The notes: generated by a model from the letters alone, not told the origin. 64,000 bases of DNA from Halapricum hydrolyticum (GCA_025517565.1 JAOPKD010000004.1:62001-126000); one strand, 5' to 3'; counted from the stretch's first letter, positions 25,863 to 35,234 are shown. Program-made: numbers and translations.

Positions 25863-27074
25863 TCAGACCAGGACCTCGATCTCGTATCCGCTTGCCTCCA
25901 GGGACTCGATCAACGCCTCGACGTGGTCGGGTCCTTTCGTCTCCAGGTCGAGTTCGACCTCGGCGTCGTTCAGCGCGATGTCCCGGGCGGCCCGGTCGTG
26001 CTCGATGGCGTAGATGTTCGCCCCCTGTTCGGAGATAATCTCGACCAGTCGTTCGAGTTCTCCGGGCCGATCCTTGAGGACGGTCCGCAGTCGGAGATAC
26101 CGCCCGGTTTCTATGAGTCCGCGCATGATCACCGTCGTCAGGACGTTCAGATCGATGTTCCCGCCACAGAGCGCCGGGACGATGACCTCGTCGTCCTCGT
26201 AGTCGAATCGCTCGGCCAGAAGCGCCGCAAGCGGGACTGCGCCCGCCCCCTCGACGAGGGTCTTCGAGCGTTCGAGGAGTTTCGTCAGCGCGACGGCGAT
26301 CTCCGAGTCGGTGACCGTGACGACCTCGTCGACGCGCTCGCGGATCACCTCGAAGGTCCGCTCGCCGATCTTCCGGGTGGCGATCCCGTCTGCGATCGTC
26401 TCGACGCTATCCCGTTCGACGATCTCGCCTTTTTCCAGCGACGCGGGGGCGCTTGCAGCCCCCTCCGCCTGGACGCCGATCACCCGGACGTCCTCGTCTC
26501 TGCCCTTGAGGGCCGTCGCGATCCCGGAGATCAGTCCGCCGCCACCGATCGGCACGACGACCGTCTCGACCTCCGGTAGGTCCTCGTAGATCTCCAGACC
26601 GATGGTGCCCTGCCCGGCCATTACCATCTCGTCGTCGAAGGCGTGGACGTACGTGCGCCCCTCCTCGCGTTCGATCTCGTGGGCGCGCTCGGCCGCGGCG
26701 TCGTAGTCTTCCCCGTAGAGGACAACCTCGCCGCCGTAGCTCCTGGTCGCCTCGACCTTTGAGACCGGAGCGTGCTCGGGCATGACGATCTTCGCGTCGA
26801 CGCCCATCCGCGTGGCTGAAAGCGCGACTCCCTGGGCGTGGTTGCCGGCGCTGGCGGTGACGACTCCGGCCGCTCTTTCGGCGTCGCTCAGCGTCGCGAT
26901 CCGGTTGGTCGCCCCGCGGATTTTGAACGCGCCCGTCCGCTGGAAGGTCTCCAGCTTCAGGTGGACCTCCGAACCGGTCATCGCAGAGAACGTATGTGAG
27001 TATTCCAGCGGCGTGTGCCGGGCGGTCTCGGCGACCCGATCGCGCGCAGCGAGTACGTCGGCAAACGACAGCAT
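25863..27074 (-). CDS. ilvA: Threonine ammonia-lyase (catabolic/biosynthetic, with ACT domain)
   Basis: 403 residues from MLSFADVLAARD at 27074. PLP lysine in TGAFKIRGATN, the phosphate-binding GGGGLISG loop, and SAGNHAQGVA. A single C-terminal ACT domain (about 328-403, RLRTVLKDRPGELERLVEII) gives short-form architecture, as in TdcB-like enzymes with regulation. It deaminates threonine to 2-oxobutyrate for isoleucine synthesis or degradation. Confidence 0.92.
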   Translation of the reverse strand: MLSFADVLAARDRVAETARHTPLEYSHTFSAMTGSEVHLKLETFQRTGAFKIRGATNRIATLSDAERAAGVVTASAGNHAQGVALSATRMGVDAKIVMPEHAPVSKVEATRSYGGEVVLYGEDYDAAAERAHEIEREEGRTYVHAFDDEMVMAGQGTIGLEIYEDLPEVETVVVPIGGGGLISGIATALKGRDEDVRVIGVQAEGAASAPASLEKGEIVERDSVETIADGIATRKIGERTFEVIRERVDEVVTVTDSEIAVALTKLLERSKTLVEGAGAVPLAALLAERFDYEDDEVIVPALCGGNIDLNVLTTVIMRGLIETGRYLRLRTVLKDRPGELERLVEIISEQGANIYAIEHDRAARDIALNDAEVELDLETKGPDHVEALIESLEASGYEIEVLV

Positions 27075-27326
27075 ACTCGATAGTTGCGCCGCTGGCCAGT
27101 TAGGTGTGAGGGAGGAGGATGGAACGTGTGACAGCATCCTCAGATGCGTCGCGATCGAATATAAACGCCGGGGAAGCGGACTGAAAGTGAAACTACCGGA
27201 CGGGAGTCGGGTTCCCATCACCGTCAGACGGATGGCAGACGACGGCCCGGTCGATCCGGCTCCGGCGACGAGCGTCCGGGGAGAGTGCGTCTCTCGGGGG
27301 CCGTGGTAACGGGACTCTCGGAAGCC

Positions 27327-27336
27327 TTACATATCC
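27327..27336 (+). promoter_or_regulatory. TATA box of cspA
   Basis: CTTACATATC lies about 28 bp upstream of the chosen ATG at 27359 and supports the shorter start, giving a leaderless mRNA. Confidence 0.5.
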
Positions 27337-27358
27337 CCCTCCCTTCTGAATGATTGCA

Positions 27359-27553
27359 ATGGCAAACGGTACGGTTGACTTCTTCAACGACACAGGCGGT
27401 TACGGCTTTATCGAGACTGAGGACGCGGACGAGGACGTTTTCTTCCACATGGAAGACGTTGGCGGCCCGGACCTCGAGGAAGGACAGGAGATCGAATTCG
27501 ACATCGAACAGGCCCCCAAGGGTCCGCGCGCGACTAACGTCGTCCGACAGTAG
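27359..27553 (+). CDS. cspA: Cold-shock domain protein CspA
   Basis: 64 residues, one OB-fold cold-shock domain. RNA-binding motifs GGYGFIET (RNP1) and DVFFH (RNP2) are intact. It binds single-stranded RNA or DNA as a chaperone. Strongly acidic as expected for a halophile. The ATG at 27350 would add three residues but fits the TATA spacing less well. A T-rich stretch after the stop (near 27580) may end transcription. Confidence 0.95.
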   Translation: MANGTVDFFNDTGGYGFIETEDADEDVFFHMEDVGGPDLEEGQEIEFDIEQAPKGPRATNVVRQ

Positions 27554-27649
27554 ATTTCGCACTATCGCTTTATCGCGATTCCGTTTTATTGACGCACCAA
27601 GTGAGAGCGGCTGCACTGGCGGCTATTTTCCCGTCCCTCCGAAAACGCT

Positions 27650-27671
27650 ATGGTCTATTATGATAGACCAT
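27650..27671. promoter_or_regulatory. 22-bp perfect-arm palindrome upstream of glycosyltransferase gene
   Basis: ATGGTCTAT (27650-27658) and ATAGACCAT (27663-27671) are 9-bp arms around TATG. A TATTTTC element (27624-27630) lies about 26 bp before it, so transcription would start inside the palindrome. Operator or 5' hairpin for the downstream gene. Confidence 0.45.
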
Positions 27672-27772
27672 GAAGGAGAGACTCACCGATCACCTATCCA
27701 GTCCGGTGACGAGGTCTTCGCGGGCGTTCAGGAACGTGGCTTGGGGGTCAGCATCGGGGGCCTACACTAGCT

Positions 27773-28774
27773 ATGAATGTCATGCTGCTCACCTGGAACA
27801 TCGGCTCCATCTGTGGAGCGAAACGATACGTGGAGGAGTTGGCTACGGGATTCGCGAACCGACCCGAGGACCACGTTGATTCCGTATTCGTCGACGAGTC
27901 TCTATTCTGGGACGAGTGGGGTGGCAACGTACCCGGGGGGTACGATCTCTACGTTTTCACTGACTCCGTCCCTCAGTACTGGAAAGAGGACGAGTACGGT
28001 CGGTGGTGGATGGATCTTTATCACCAATTGCGCGACGAGGTCGTCTTCGCGGTCATGCACGACATCTGGTGGGAGACTGATCGGGAGTGGATTCTGGAGG
28101 TCATCGACGACGTCGACCGACTCGTCGCACCCCAGGAGCCGGTCGAGCGGAGTCTCGAAAACCTCCCCGCACCAACGGTCCTGATTCGTCATCCCCTCGA
28201 TACGGCCCGCATGGATATCGTCGAGGACAAACAGCGCCTGATCGTCTCGGCATCACAGATCAAGCCCCGAAAGAACGTCGACCACCTGATCCGCGAAGTC
28301 CCGAACCTCAACCACGACGTCATCGTCCACAGCGAGCTGACCGAGGAGTATTACCGTCTCACAAGCGCCGAGGACCCCGAGTACGGCGACATCTGGGAGC
28401 AGGCGCTAGAGCACAGGATGCAGTTCGTGGGCGTGACGCCCGTCGAAGACCTGTGGGACCATTACCGGCAGGCGCGGTTCGTGGTCGACCTCCAGAGCGC
28501 CCCCGGATGGTCCCACGTGATCAACTACACGCAGATCGAACCGATGCTGTTCGGGGCGGTCCCGATCGTTTACGAGGACGTAGTCAACCCTATCATGGAG
28601 GACCACGTCCTGACGATCGATCATTACTCTGAACTCCCCGAAATCGTCGACGCCACCTCCGAGTCGGAGTTGCGGGCGATGCGTCGGGACAACGGCGAGT
28701 TCGTCGTCGATACGTTCCAGGCCGAGCGCATCGCTGGCGAGTTCGTCGCGGAGGCAGAGACCCTCCGACCGTAA
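27773..28774 (+). CDS. Glycosyltransferase-like protein (GT-B, distant GT4)
   Basis: 333 residues. The middle RLIVSASQIKPRKNVDHLI resembles the GT4 hinge motif of the form ...KN.. seen in group 1 transferases, and SHVINYTQIEPMLFGAVPIVYEDV resembles the C-terminal donor-binding EX7E region in weak form. The N-terminal MNVMLLTWNIGSICGAKRYVEELA fits an acceptor Rossmann domain. No signal peptide. Unusually rich in tryptophan and aspartate, unlike typical haloarchaeal GT4 enzymes. Monocistronic. Identity to family level only. Confidence 0.55.
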   Translation: MNVMLLTWNIGSICGAKRYVEELATGFANRPEDHVDSVFVDESLFWDEWGGNVPGGYDLYVFTDSVPQYWKEDEYGRWWMDLYHQLRDEVVFAVMHDIWWETDREWILEVIDDVDRLVAPQEPVERSLENLPAPTVLIRHPLDTARMDIVEDKQRLIVSASQIKPRKNVDHLIREVPNLNHDVIVHSELTEEYYRLTSAEDPEYGDIWEQALEHRMQFVGVTPVEDLWDHYRQARFVVDLQSAPGWSHVINYTQIEPMLFGAVPIVYEDVVNPIMEDHVLTIDHYSELPEIVDATSESELRAMRRDNGEFVVDTFQAERIAGEFVAEAETLRP

Positions 28775-28848
28775 TCGCTCTTCTGTCTCGCGGACTCTGT
28801 GCCCTACCCGAAGCTGGCGTTTTTGACCCTCCGACGCCGAATGGAGAT

Positions 28849-29163
28849 ATGGCTCACAGAGACGCCGAGGAGATCCTCCCCGGAGGGCACTTGCTCGAGA
28901 AAGTCTCCAGCGGCAAGATAACCCAGCTCCACCGCGGGCAGGCCTACGCCGAGGAGGGTGATACCTTCGAGATCGACGGTACGACGTTCGAAGTCAACGA
29001 CGTCACCGAGCGGACGCTCGGGGATCTGACCGACGAGGACGCACAGCGGGAGGGATCGCCCGATCTCGAACACTACCGGGAACGGCTCCGGCGTGCTCAC
29101 GACGACTTCGAGTGGGACGATGACAGCGAAGTCGTGCGCCACCGCTTCGAGCCTGTAGAGTGA
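28849..29163 (+). CDS. ASCH domain protein
   Basis: 104 residues. The pattern GKITQLHRGQAYAEEGDTFEI, then FEVNDVTERTLGDLTDEDAQREG and a C-terminal ERLRRAHDDFEW helix, matches the ASCH domain, an OB/PUA-like RNA-binding or RNA-modifying fold. The function in haloarchaea is unknown. It follows the glycosyltransferase by 74 bp. Confidence 0.8.
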   Translation: MAHRDAEEILPGGHLLEKVSSGKITQLHRGQAYAEEGDTFEIDGTTFEVNDVTERTLGDLTDEDAQREGSPDLEHYRERLRRAHDDFEWDDDSEVVRHRFEPVE

Positions 29164-29251
29164 ACGCACCGCTTCGGGTCGAATCGAGGCCAAAATACTC
29201 TGCGGGACGCGCCTGTCCGAACGACCGTCACACCGAGATGTCCGGAACCGA

Positions 29252-31096
29252 TCACTGCGCCGGGGCGATCCCCTGGGCCTCGGCGAGCAACTCTTCGAGG
29301 TCGACGTCGGCCGGCTCGTTGTTGAGTAGCACGTCGACCGGCAGCGTCGGCGCACCGTCGACGAGGTTCTCCAGGATGACCAGCCGCTCGCGAGCCCGGG
29401 ACATCCCGACGTAGAAGACCCGCCGCTCGTTGTCCGTCAGCGTCGGCACCGGCGAGGTGTGCTTGGTAAATTCGTCGACACCCGGGACGTCGATGCCTTC
29501 CTGTTCGACCGTCGCGGCCATCTGCTCGACGACCTTCTCGGTGAGGTCGGTCGCGACGAAGACGTGATCCGCTTCGCGGCCCTTCGCGGAGTGGATCGTG
29601 CCGAGCCGCAGCCGATCCGGCGCCATCCCCTCGTAGTCGCCGCCGAAGTACGCGTCGACGCTTCGCTCCTGGAAACTCGTGACTTTCCGGAGCATGTCGG
29701 CCGCCGCGACTGGATCGGGCGCGAAGGGCGCGTGGTCTTCGATCAGGTCGGGTTCGACGTATATTTCCTGGAGGTCGTCTATGTCCTCGTCCTCGGTGAT
29801 ATCGTCGATCGCGTCGAACAGATCGTCGCGCTCGCCGGTGCCGAACGCAGAGTCGGCCAACATGTCCGCCAGCCGCCGGGCCTGCAGCGCCGTCAGTTGC
29901 TCGCCGGCAGCGAGGTTCTCGATCCCCCGGACGTACTGTGTGAGCCGATCTGTCCACATCCGCTGGTCGGTCAGACACTTGAAAGGGATTCCCTCGCCGA
30001 TGAACTCATCGATGAACTGGAACATCTGGTAGCGCGCCCGGAACAGTACCATCGCCGTCCCGTCTTCGTCCTCTTCGATGGTCGCTTTGACGTTGCGAAC
30101 CAGATCGAGCATCGAGGGACTGGAGACGGCCTCGACGGTCCCGCCCTCTTTGCGGGGATTGAGGTCTTTCTCCTGGCGCTTGTCGATGTGGCTGACCTCC
30201 CTATTGACGACGTTGAGGATCCGCGAAGGCAGGCGATAGGAATTGGGCAGAATCTCGTCGTCGGTGACGTCCTCGTCGAGCAGCAGATCCGGGTCGGCTC
30301 CCTGCCAGGCGTAAACGACCTGGTCGTCGTCGCCGGCGATCAGGACCTTCTTCATGTGGGGCTTCCACTCCTCGTAGACGTCGTACTGCAGGGTCGTGAT
30401 GTCCTGGAACTCGTCGATGATCAGGTAATCGACGTTCGGTAGCAACGAGCGCTGTTTGACCCGTTCGAGCATGTCGGCGAAACCGACCAGCCCCTGTTCG
30501 CCCTTGTAGGAGCGCCAGGCGCGGATCGCTTCGGGGACGTCGATCCGATCGTCGTCGCTCGGCCAGGTCGGCGTGTACTTGTTGCCCGTCTGGGCGTTGT
30601 CGTCGATCTCCGGCGGGAGACGGACGTTTTCCTCGTTCCACTGGAAGGGGACGTCGTACCAGTCGGCGACCTCCCGGCGAGTCCGCTGGAGCCACTGGCT
30701 GGTCGCGATGATCTTGTTACCCATCGTCGTCGACCGGGCCGACCGCCGTCGCGACCCTTCGTATTCGTCCTCGAACTCCAGTCCGTAGCTCTCACAGAAC
30801 TCCTGTTTGTCGCTCTCGCCGACGACGTCGCCTCGCGAGAGGTTCAACAACTCGTAGGCTTTGGCGTGCATCGTGCTCACGTTGCCTTTCAGCGCACGCG
30901 GTGAGACGTCAAGGCGTTCCGCGAGTCGATCTCGGATCTCCGCTGCGGCCGCACGGGTATAGGAGACCACCAGCACGTCTCGAACGTCGATGTCGTCGTT
31001 TTCGAGCAACTCCTCGACGCGGTCGAGTAACGCGGTGGTCTTCCCGCTCCCCGGTCCGCCGAACAGACGGACAATCTGGGGATTCGCGTCAGTCAT
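29252..31096 (-). CDS. UvrD/Rep-family superfamily 1 DNA helicase
   Basis: 614 residues from MTDANPQIV at 31096. Walker A FGGPGSGKTTA, motif Ia SYTRAAAAEI, Walker B IIDEFQDIT, motif III AGDDDQVVYAWQGA, motif IV-like YRLPSRILNVV, and C-terminal GTIHSAKGREADHVFV with YVGMSRARERLVI. It unwinds DNA 3' to 5' in repair or restart. It resembles haloarchaeal RecB-like/UvrD single-subunit helicases and lacks a nuclease domain. The TTCGA-rich leader gives no clear promoter. Confidence 0.9.
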   Translation of the reverse strand: MTDANPQIVRLFGGPGSGKTTALLDRVEELLENDDIDVRDVLVVSYTRAAAAEIRDRLAERLDVSPRALKGNVSTMHAKAYELLNLSRGDVVGESDKQEFCESYGLEFEDEYEGSRRRSARSTTMGNKIIATSQWLQRTRREVADWYDVPFQWNEENVRLPPEIDDNAQTGNKYTPTWPSDDDRIDVPEAIRAWRSYKGEQGLVGFADMLERVKQRSLLPNVDYLIIDEFQDITTLQYDVYEEWKPHMKKVLIAGDDDQVVYAWQGADPDLLLDEDVTDDEILPNSYRLPSRILNVVNREVSHIDKRQEKDLNPRKEGGTVEAVSSPSMLDLVRNVKATIEEDEDGTAMVLFRARYQMFQFIDEFIGEGIPFKCLTDQRMWTDRLTQYVRGIENLAAGEQLTALQARRLADMLADSAFGTGERDDLFDAIDDITEDEDIDDLQEIYVEPDLIEDHAPFAPDPVAAADMLRKVTSFQERSVDAYFGGDYEGMAPDRLRLGTIHSAKGREADHVFVATDLTEKVVEQMAATVEQEGIDVPGVDEFTKHTSPVPTLTDNERRVFYVGMSRARERLVILENLVDGAPTLPVDVLLNNEPADVDLEELLAEAQGIAPAQ

Positions 31097-31141
31097 CGAC
31101 ACTAGAGACGGGCTTGTCCCTCATAAACAACGTGACTTCGA

Positions 31142-31300
31142 TCAGGAATGCCGTGGCGACCGCGCCTCCCGTATCTCGGCACCGTCTCGGAGCTTGTCTT
31201 CACACTCCGGACAGACACGTGGATTGTCCACCCCACGCGGCGTAAACACTCGAGCGTACGCTTCGGTCACGAACGAACCACAGTTCTGGCATTCTGGCAT
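31142..31300 (-). CDS. Small double-CxxC zinc-finger protein
   Basis: 52 residues. It starts MPECQNCGSFVTEAYARVF and has two C-x2-C pairs (C4/C7 and C30/C33, in PECQNC and VCPEC), forming one zinc site, then a charged tail. Small proteins with this exact layout are common in haloarchaea (I tentatively recall DUF7563) and are presumed regulators or RNA-binding. A palindromic TATA region (31337-31348) lies about 40 bp upstream of the ATG. Low length but strong codon and motif support. Confidence 0.82.
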   Translation of the reverse strand: MPECQNCGSFVTEAYARVFTPRGVDNPRVCPECEDKLRDGAEIREARSPRHS

Positions 31301-31336
31301 GCTCCCGCACCCCGTTACATGCGCAACCTCAGAGCA

Positions 31337-31348
31337 CTAATATATTAG
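31337..31348. promoter_or_regulatory. Palindromic TATA element CTAATATATTAG
   Basis: A perfect 12-bp palindrome containing a TATA box, placed to start transcription near 31318, about 18 nt before the zinc-finger gene. Symmetry could also allow weak opposite-strand initiation or repressor binding. Confidence 0.5.
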
Positions 31349-31368
31349 TTTCGATGTATTCGAACGAG

Positions 31369-31674
31369 TCACCGATACAGCGAGAGATATAGCATCGCAA
31401 ACCCGACGATGAAGGGGATCGTCTCGGCGGCCTGAAAGAAGATCCGGACGAGTTCGACTGTCTCCGCGACCCATCCGATCTGGGTGACGACGTTGCTCAC
31501 GGCCACGCCCATGCTGATGAACGCGAATCCGATGAACGCGTACTGGAGTCGTTCGGTCTGTTGTGCGCGGTAGGCCTGAAAACTGATCACTGTCAGCCCG
31601 AGTGACAGACCGAACAACGCCAGTCGGAGGAGGATCAATGTACCCCGCGCGGCCCACACGGTGAGGTCCGACAT
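31369..31674 (-). CDS. Three-helix membrane protein of haloarchaeal regulator pair (DUF7521-like)
   Basis: 101 residues, nearly all in three hydrophobic helices (about 8-32, 43-65, 77-99) with a short charged AYRAQQTERLQ loop. I tentatively equate it with DUF7521, a family found beside a small winged-helix gene, as here: the HTH gene lies 108 bp upstream on the same strand. It may be the signal receiver or target of that regulator. Function unknown. Confidence 0.65.
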   Translation of the reverse strand: MSDLTVWAARGTLILLRLALFGLSLGLTVISFQAYRAQQTERLQYAFIGFAFISMGVAVSNVVTQIGWVAETVELVRIFFQAAETIPFIVGFAMLYLSLYR

Positions 31675-31782
31675 ATGCTCTCGTGGGGTAGAGACCTACT
31701 AAGGTATTTTCATCGCCCTCCGTGGCGGCTGTACAGAAATGACGACCCGACTGCACGAACGCGGACTGCTATGGGGAACCGA

Positions 31783-32136
31783 TCACTCTGCGCCGAGCTC
31801 GTCCCAGAGCTGGCTGAAGCGATCCGGAAGGTTCTCGGTCCGATAGATCTGGACGCGATACTCGTCGTCTTCGAGCGAGATGACAGTGCTCTCGAAGTTC
31901 GATTCGAAGACCTTGTAGTGGTTGCCGTCCTCGGCGACCAGCGTCCGGTCGGTAACCAGATCGTACTCTTCGAGCATTTCGATGCGACGGTAGACCGTCG
32001 GCAACGAGAGGTCACACTCCTCGCTCAGTTCTTTCGCGGACTTTGGTTCGCGGCTGACCGCCGCGAGGACGCGCCGAGCGTGCTGGTCCCCGATCGTATC
32101 CAGGATCTCTTCGATGCTCCGGTCGTCGTCTGGCAC
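31783..32136 (-). CDS. ArsR-like winged-helix transcriptional regulator
   Basis: 117 residues from a GTG at 32136 (VPDDDRSIEEIL...). Winged-helix core: ILDTIGDQHARRVLAAVSREPKSAKELSEECDLSLPTVYRRIEMLEEYDLV, the typical haloarchaeal ArsR/MarR-like fold, then a wing DGNHYKVFESNFES. The longer open frame upstream is arginine-rich and not coding. It is followed by the three-helix membrane gene, an arrangement typical of small membrane-linked regulatory pairs. Confidence 0.8.
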   Translation of the reverse strand: MPDDDRSIEEILDTIGDQHARRVLAAVSREPKSAKELSEECDLSLPTVYRRIEMLEEYDLVTDRTLVAEDGNHYKVFESNFESTVISLEDDEYRVQIYRTENLPDRFSQLWDELGAE

Positions 32137-32261
32137 TACACGTAGCTCTCGCGGGCAGTCACAAAAGGCTTGTTCGTTTCCGATCGCCGGCTCTCGCCGG
32201 GCAGGTTGCTTCGCGTTGCGAAAACGCTGACAGGGGATTAAGAGTCGTCCGGGTGCCTCAT

Positions 32262-32471
32262 TCAGTGGATCACGTCCAGTCGCGACCGGCCATCTCGAAC
32301 GATTGTTTCCACATCCCCCCAGGTGTCGGCGAGATAGCCATCCGTGATCCGAACGCCAGAAGCGACGCACTGGACGAGATCCGCCGGTGTGTGGCTCCAC
32401 GCCGGAACTTTTTGCGAAGTGATAAACGCATCTCCAGATCGATCTAACCGCTCTGCCCGCTCTGAGTGACG
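32262..32471 (-). pseudogene. Possible gene remnant or start-less ORF between regulator and uvrC
   Basis: The 354-bp interval 32137-32490 has no full gene. On the minus strand one frame stays open for 69 codons with halophile-like composition, including VPAWSHTPADLVQCVASG and RITDGYLADTWGDVETIV, ending at a TGA (32262-32264). No ATG or GTG opens it near its 5' end. A minus-strand CGTTTATC TATA-like box falls inside. It may be a truncated gene, or coding from an unusual start. Confidence 0.3.
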
Positions 32472-32490
32472 TCAGAATCACCCCATCCGA

Positions 32491-34236
32491 TCAAAGAGCT
32501 GTCCGGATCGATTCGGCCGTCGTCTCACCGATGCCCTCGACGGCCTGCAGTTCTTCGAGCGTGGCGTCACGGATCGCCTCGACGCTGCCGAAATGGCCGA
32601 GCAGTCGTTTGCGCGTTTCCGGGCCGACGCCCGGTACGTCGTCAAGCGGCGTCGAGACGTCGTCTCTGAGCGTCTGATGATACTGGACGGCGAAGCGATG
32701 GGCCTCATCGCGCACCCGCTGGAGCAGGTGGAGGTGGGGCGCGTCGTCGGGCCAGCGCTCGACGCCCTCGGGCGTGACGACCAGTTCTTCGGATTTGGCA
32801 AGCGCGATCGCCGGCACGTCCCAGCCGGTTTCCGCCAGTGCGTCGCGTGCCGCACCGAGTTGCCCCTCGCCGCCGTCGATCAACAGCAAATCCGGGTCGG
32901 GTCGGTCGTCGCGGCCGTCGATCGCTCGCTCGGCCCGCCAGCGGACCAGCGACCGCATGTTGGCGTAATCGTCGTTGCGATCCGGGAGCTTCTTCCGGCG
33001 GTAGTCGGCCTTCTCCGGACTGCCGTCGACGAAGACGACGTCGCTGCCGACGACTGATCGACCCTGCGCGTGACTCACGTCGAACCCCTCGATCCGCCCG
33101 ACCTGATCCAGTCCGAGCGCATCGGCCAGCGCGGCCGTTTCGTCGCGATCGCCGCCGCGCCTGCGGGCGTTTTTCAGTGCCAGATCGACCAGCGTCGATT
33201 CTCGACCCGCACCGGGGACTCTGAGGTCGACGCCCTCGCCTTCGAGCCACGATCGCACCTTCTCGTCGCTGGGTCGATCCGACAACAGCAGGACGTCCGG
33301 GAGTTCGCGCTCGGCGTAATACTGGGCGACGAACGCGCCCAGCACCGCGCCCGCGTGCTCTCCCTGGGGGGCGTCAAGGCGGTGGCGCTCGCGCTCGACC
33401 AGCGAGCCGTCGACGCTCTGCAGGCGTGCGACGGTCGCCGTTTCGCCTTCGACGGTGACGCCGAGCACGTCGACGGTCCGCTCTTCGCTTCGGGGCGTCG
33501 CAACGGCGTCGCTACCCTCGGCGTGCAGCGACTCAACCGCGTCGAGACGGTCTCTGAGGTTCGCAGCCCGCTCGAACGCCTGTTGCTGGGCGGCATCGTC
33601 CATCTCCCGGCGTATCGGGTCCGCGACGACGCCGGTCTCACCCTCGAAAAAGCGCCGCACGGCTTCACAGTCCGCGCGGTAATCGGTCTCGCTTATCTCG
33701 CCAGTGCACGGCGCGGTGCACAGCCCCATGTCGTAGTCCAGACACGGGCGGTCGCGGCCGGCGTATTTGTGATCCGAACACCCTCGCAGTCCGTAGGTCT
33801 CCCGGACGGCCTTGAGGACCGTCTCCAGGCGGCTCTTGTCGGTGAACGGACCGTAGACGGTCGCGTTCTCGTCGGGGTCGCGAGTGATCTCGATCCGCGG
33901 GACGGGGTGGTCCGTGAGCTGGACGAGCGGGTAGGACTTGTCGTCTTTCAGCCGGACGTTATAGCGGGGCTGGTGGCGCTTGATCAGGTTCGCCTCCAGC
34001 AACAGCGCCTGGGTCTCGGTGTCGGTGACGACGGTGTCGATCGCGCCCGCGCGCTCGATCATCTGCCGGATGCGCTCGCCGCGCGGATCGGCGTAGGACC
34101 GTACCCGATCGCGCAGATCGACCGCTTTGCCGACGTACAGCACCGTCGCGTCGTCGCCCTCACGATCGAGAAACCGATACACGCCCGGTTCCCGCGGGAG
34201 ATCGCTGGCTCGGTCACGAACCGCGTCGGCGTCCAT
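32491..34236 (-). CDS. uvrC: Excinuclease ABC subunit C
   Basis: 581 residues. It makes both incisions in nucleotide excision repair with UvrA and UvrB. GIY-YIG nuclease at the N-terminus ([11 protein letters not shown] then [14 protein letters not shown]), a [13 protein letters not shown] cysteine segment, a UVR region near 200-235, the RNase H-like endonuclease half, and C-terminal helix-hairpin-helix motifs ([20 protein letters not shown]). Slightly shorter than bacterial UvrC (about 600). Halobacteria are among the archaea carrying UvrABC. uvrA and uvrB are not in the window. Confidence 0.95.
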   Translation of the reverse strand: MDADAVRDRASDLPREPGVYRFLDREGDDATVLYVGKAVDLRDRVRSYADPRGERIRQMIERAGAIDTVVTDTETQALLLEANLIKRHQPRYNVRLKDDKSYPLVQLTDHPVPRIEITRDPDENATVYGPFTDKSRLETVLKAVRETYGLRGCSDHKYAGRDRPCLDYDMGLCTAPCTGEISETDYRADCEAVRRFFEGETGVVADPIRREMDDAAQQQAFERAANLRDRLDAVESLHAEGSDAVATPRSEERTVDVLGVTVEGETATVARLQSVDGSLVERERHRLDAPQGEHAGAVLGAFVAQYYAERELPDVLLLSDRPSDEKVRSWLEGEGVDLRVPGAGRESTLVDLALKNARRRGGDRDETAALADALGLDQVGRIEGFDVSHAQGRSVVGSDVVFVDGSPEKADYRRKKLPDRNDDYANMRSLVRWRAERAIDGRDDRPDPDLLLIDGGEGQLGAARDALAETGWDVPAIALAKSEELVVTPEGVERWPDDAPHLHLLQRVRDEAHRFAVQYHQTLRDDVSTPLDDVPGVGPETRKRLLGHFGSVEAIRDATLEELQAVEGIGETTAESIRTAL

Positions 34237-34298
34237 CGCCCCGCTCTAGCGGCGACGACGGTTTGATACTGTCGGACGTACGCTCTCGACGGATTTCG

Positions 34299-34892
34299 CT
34301 ATCCGGCCTCGTGATCGGTCCCGGGCAGGATCGCGCGTTCCAGCCCGTCGGCGATCGTCTCGCCGTTCGAGTCGGGGGCCGGGAGGCGGATCGACTCGTC
34401 CGCTTCGGCGAGGTCGATCACGAGCGATCGTTCGCGCGACCAGAGGTACACCCCGAACGGAACGATCGCGAACAGCAACAGCAAGGCCCCGGCCAGTTGC
34501 ATGAACTCGTCGAGGTTCCGAAGCAGCGACAGGAGCTGTTCGAACAGTCCCAGCACGCCGCCGATCCCGAGTTGCCCCGTCGATTCCGGCATCGCGACGT
34601 CCGAGAGGATGGCGTCGAGCGGCAACAACAGCCCCGCGACGATCAACACGAGACCGTAAATCGTCGCCCGAACGGCGTACCGGAGAAACGTCGAGTCGCC
34701 GCCCGATTCGACCGAGACGCCGGTCACGTTCGGTCGGTCGGCCTGCTGGAAGTTCGGCCCGTCGCGTTCGGGCGTGAACGCGAGCACCCGGTGGCTCGTG
34801 ACGACGACCGCCGCAGTCCCGACCTCGACGCGCTCGGCGACCGTTTCCCCGTCGTAAAGCAGTTCCTCGACCCGGTCGCTCCAGCGACTCAT
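34299..34892 (-). CDS. Membrane protein with N-terminal PH-like domain
   Basis: 197 residues from MSRWSDRVEELLYDGE at 34892. The first 75 residues read like a bacterial PH domain (ETVAERVEVGTAAVVVTSHRVLAFTPERDGPNF). Then come two hydrophobic stretches (about 80-98 and 140-160) with an amphipathic segment between, and an acidic tail. Function unknown. Nearly back-to-back with a plus-strand gene at 34971. Confidence 0.6.
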   Translation of the reverse strand: MSRWSDRVEELLYDGETVAERVEVGTAAVVVTSHRVLAFTPERDGPNFQQADRPNVTGVSVESGGDSTFLRYAVRATIYGLVLIVAGLLLPLDAILSDVAMPESTGQLGIGGVLGLFEQLLSLLRNLDEFMQLAGALLLLFAIVPFGVYLWSRERSLVIDLAEADESIRLPAPDSNGETIADGLERAILPGTDHEAG

Positions 34893-34970
34893 CGTCTGAC
34901 TGTAGGACGGCCCGGCTGAAAACGATACGGGACCGGAGGATACAATCGTGTGCTCTCCCAACGCTCGCCC

Positions 34971-35234
34971 ATGTCAGAGACGGTGCGGTGCTGGCTGGTC
35001 GAGCGCGACTACTACGACGAGGACCTGGTGACGCTCGTCTACGCGACGCCGAACGGACAGCGCCATCTGACACAGCAACTCTCGACGGCGCTGCTGATGA
35101 AGAGTCCGCCGACCGCGGCCAAGGACGTCGAATCCGACCGACTCGAACCCGTGACCGACGACGGGACTCGCCGGCGCTACGCCACCGAGGCCGAACGCAT
35201 GATCGACCGCCACGATCCGGACGACCACGTGTGA
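34971..35234 (+). CDS. Conserved haloarchaeal small protein (DUF7967-like)
   Basis: 87 residues from MSETVRCWLVERDYYDEDLV at 34971; upstream in-frame residues are unsupported. Alternating hydrophobic strand pattern (LVTLVYATPNGQRHLTQQL) and a YATEAERM C-terminal helix. I tentatively relate it to haloarchaeal DUF7967; function unknown. It precedes the site-2 protease gene by 60 bp and could be co-transcribed. Confidence 0.6.
   Translation: MSETVRCWLVERDYYDEDLVTLVYATPNGQRHLTQQLSTALLMKSPPTAAKDVESDRLEPVTDDGTRRRYATEAERMIDRHDPDDHV

Noticed and set aside
27670..27879. 69-codon ORF starting at the palindrome
   Set aside because: Basic, serine-rich product that overlaps the glycosyltransferase start. 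The ATG is part of the palindrome arm.
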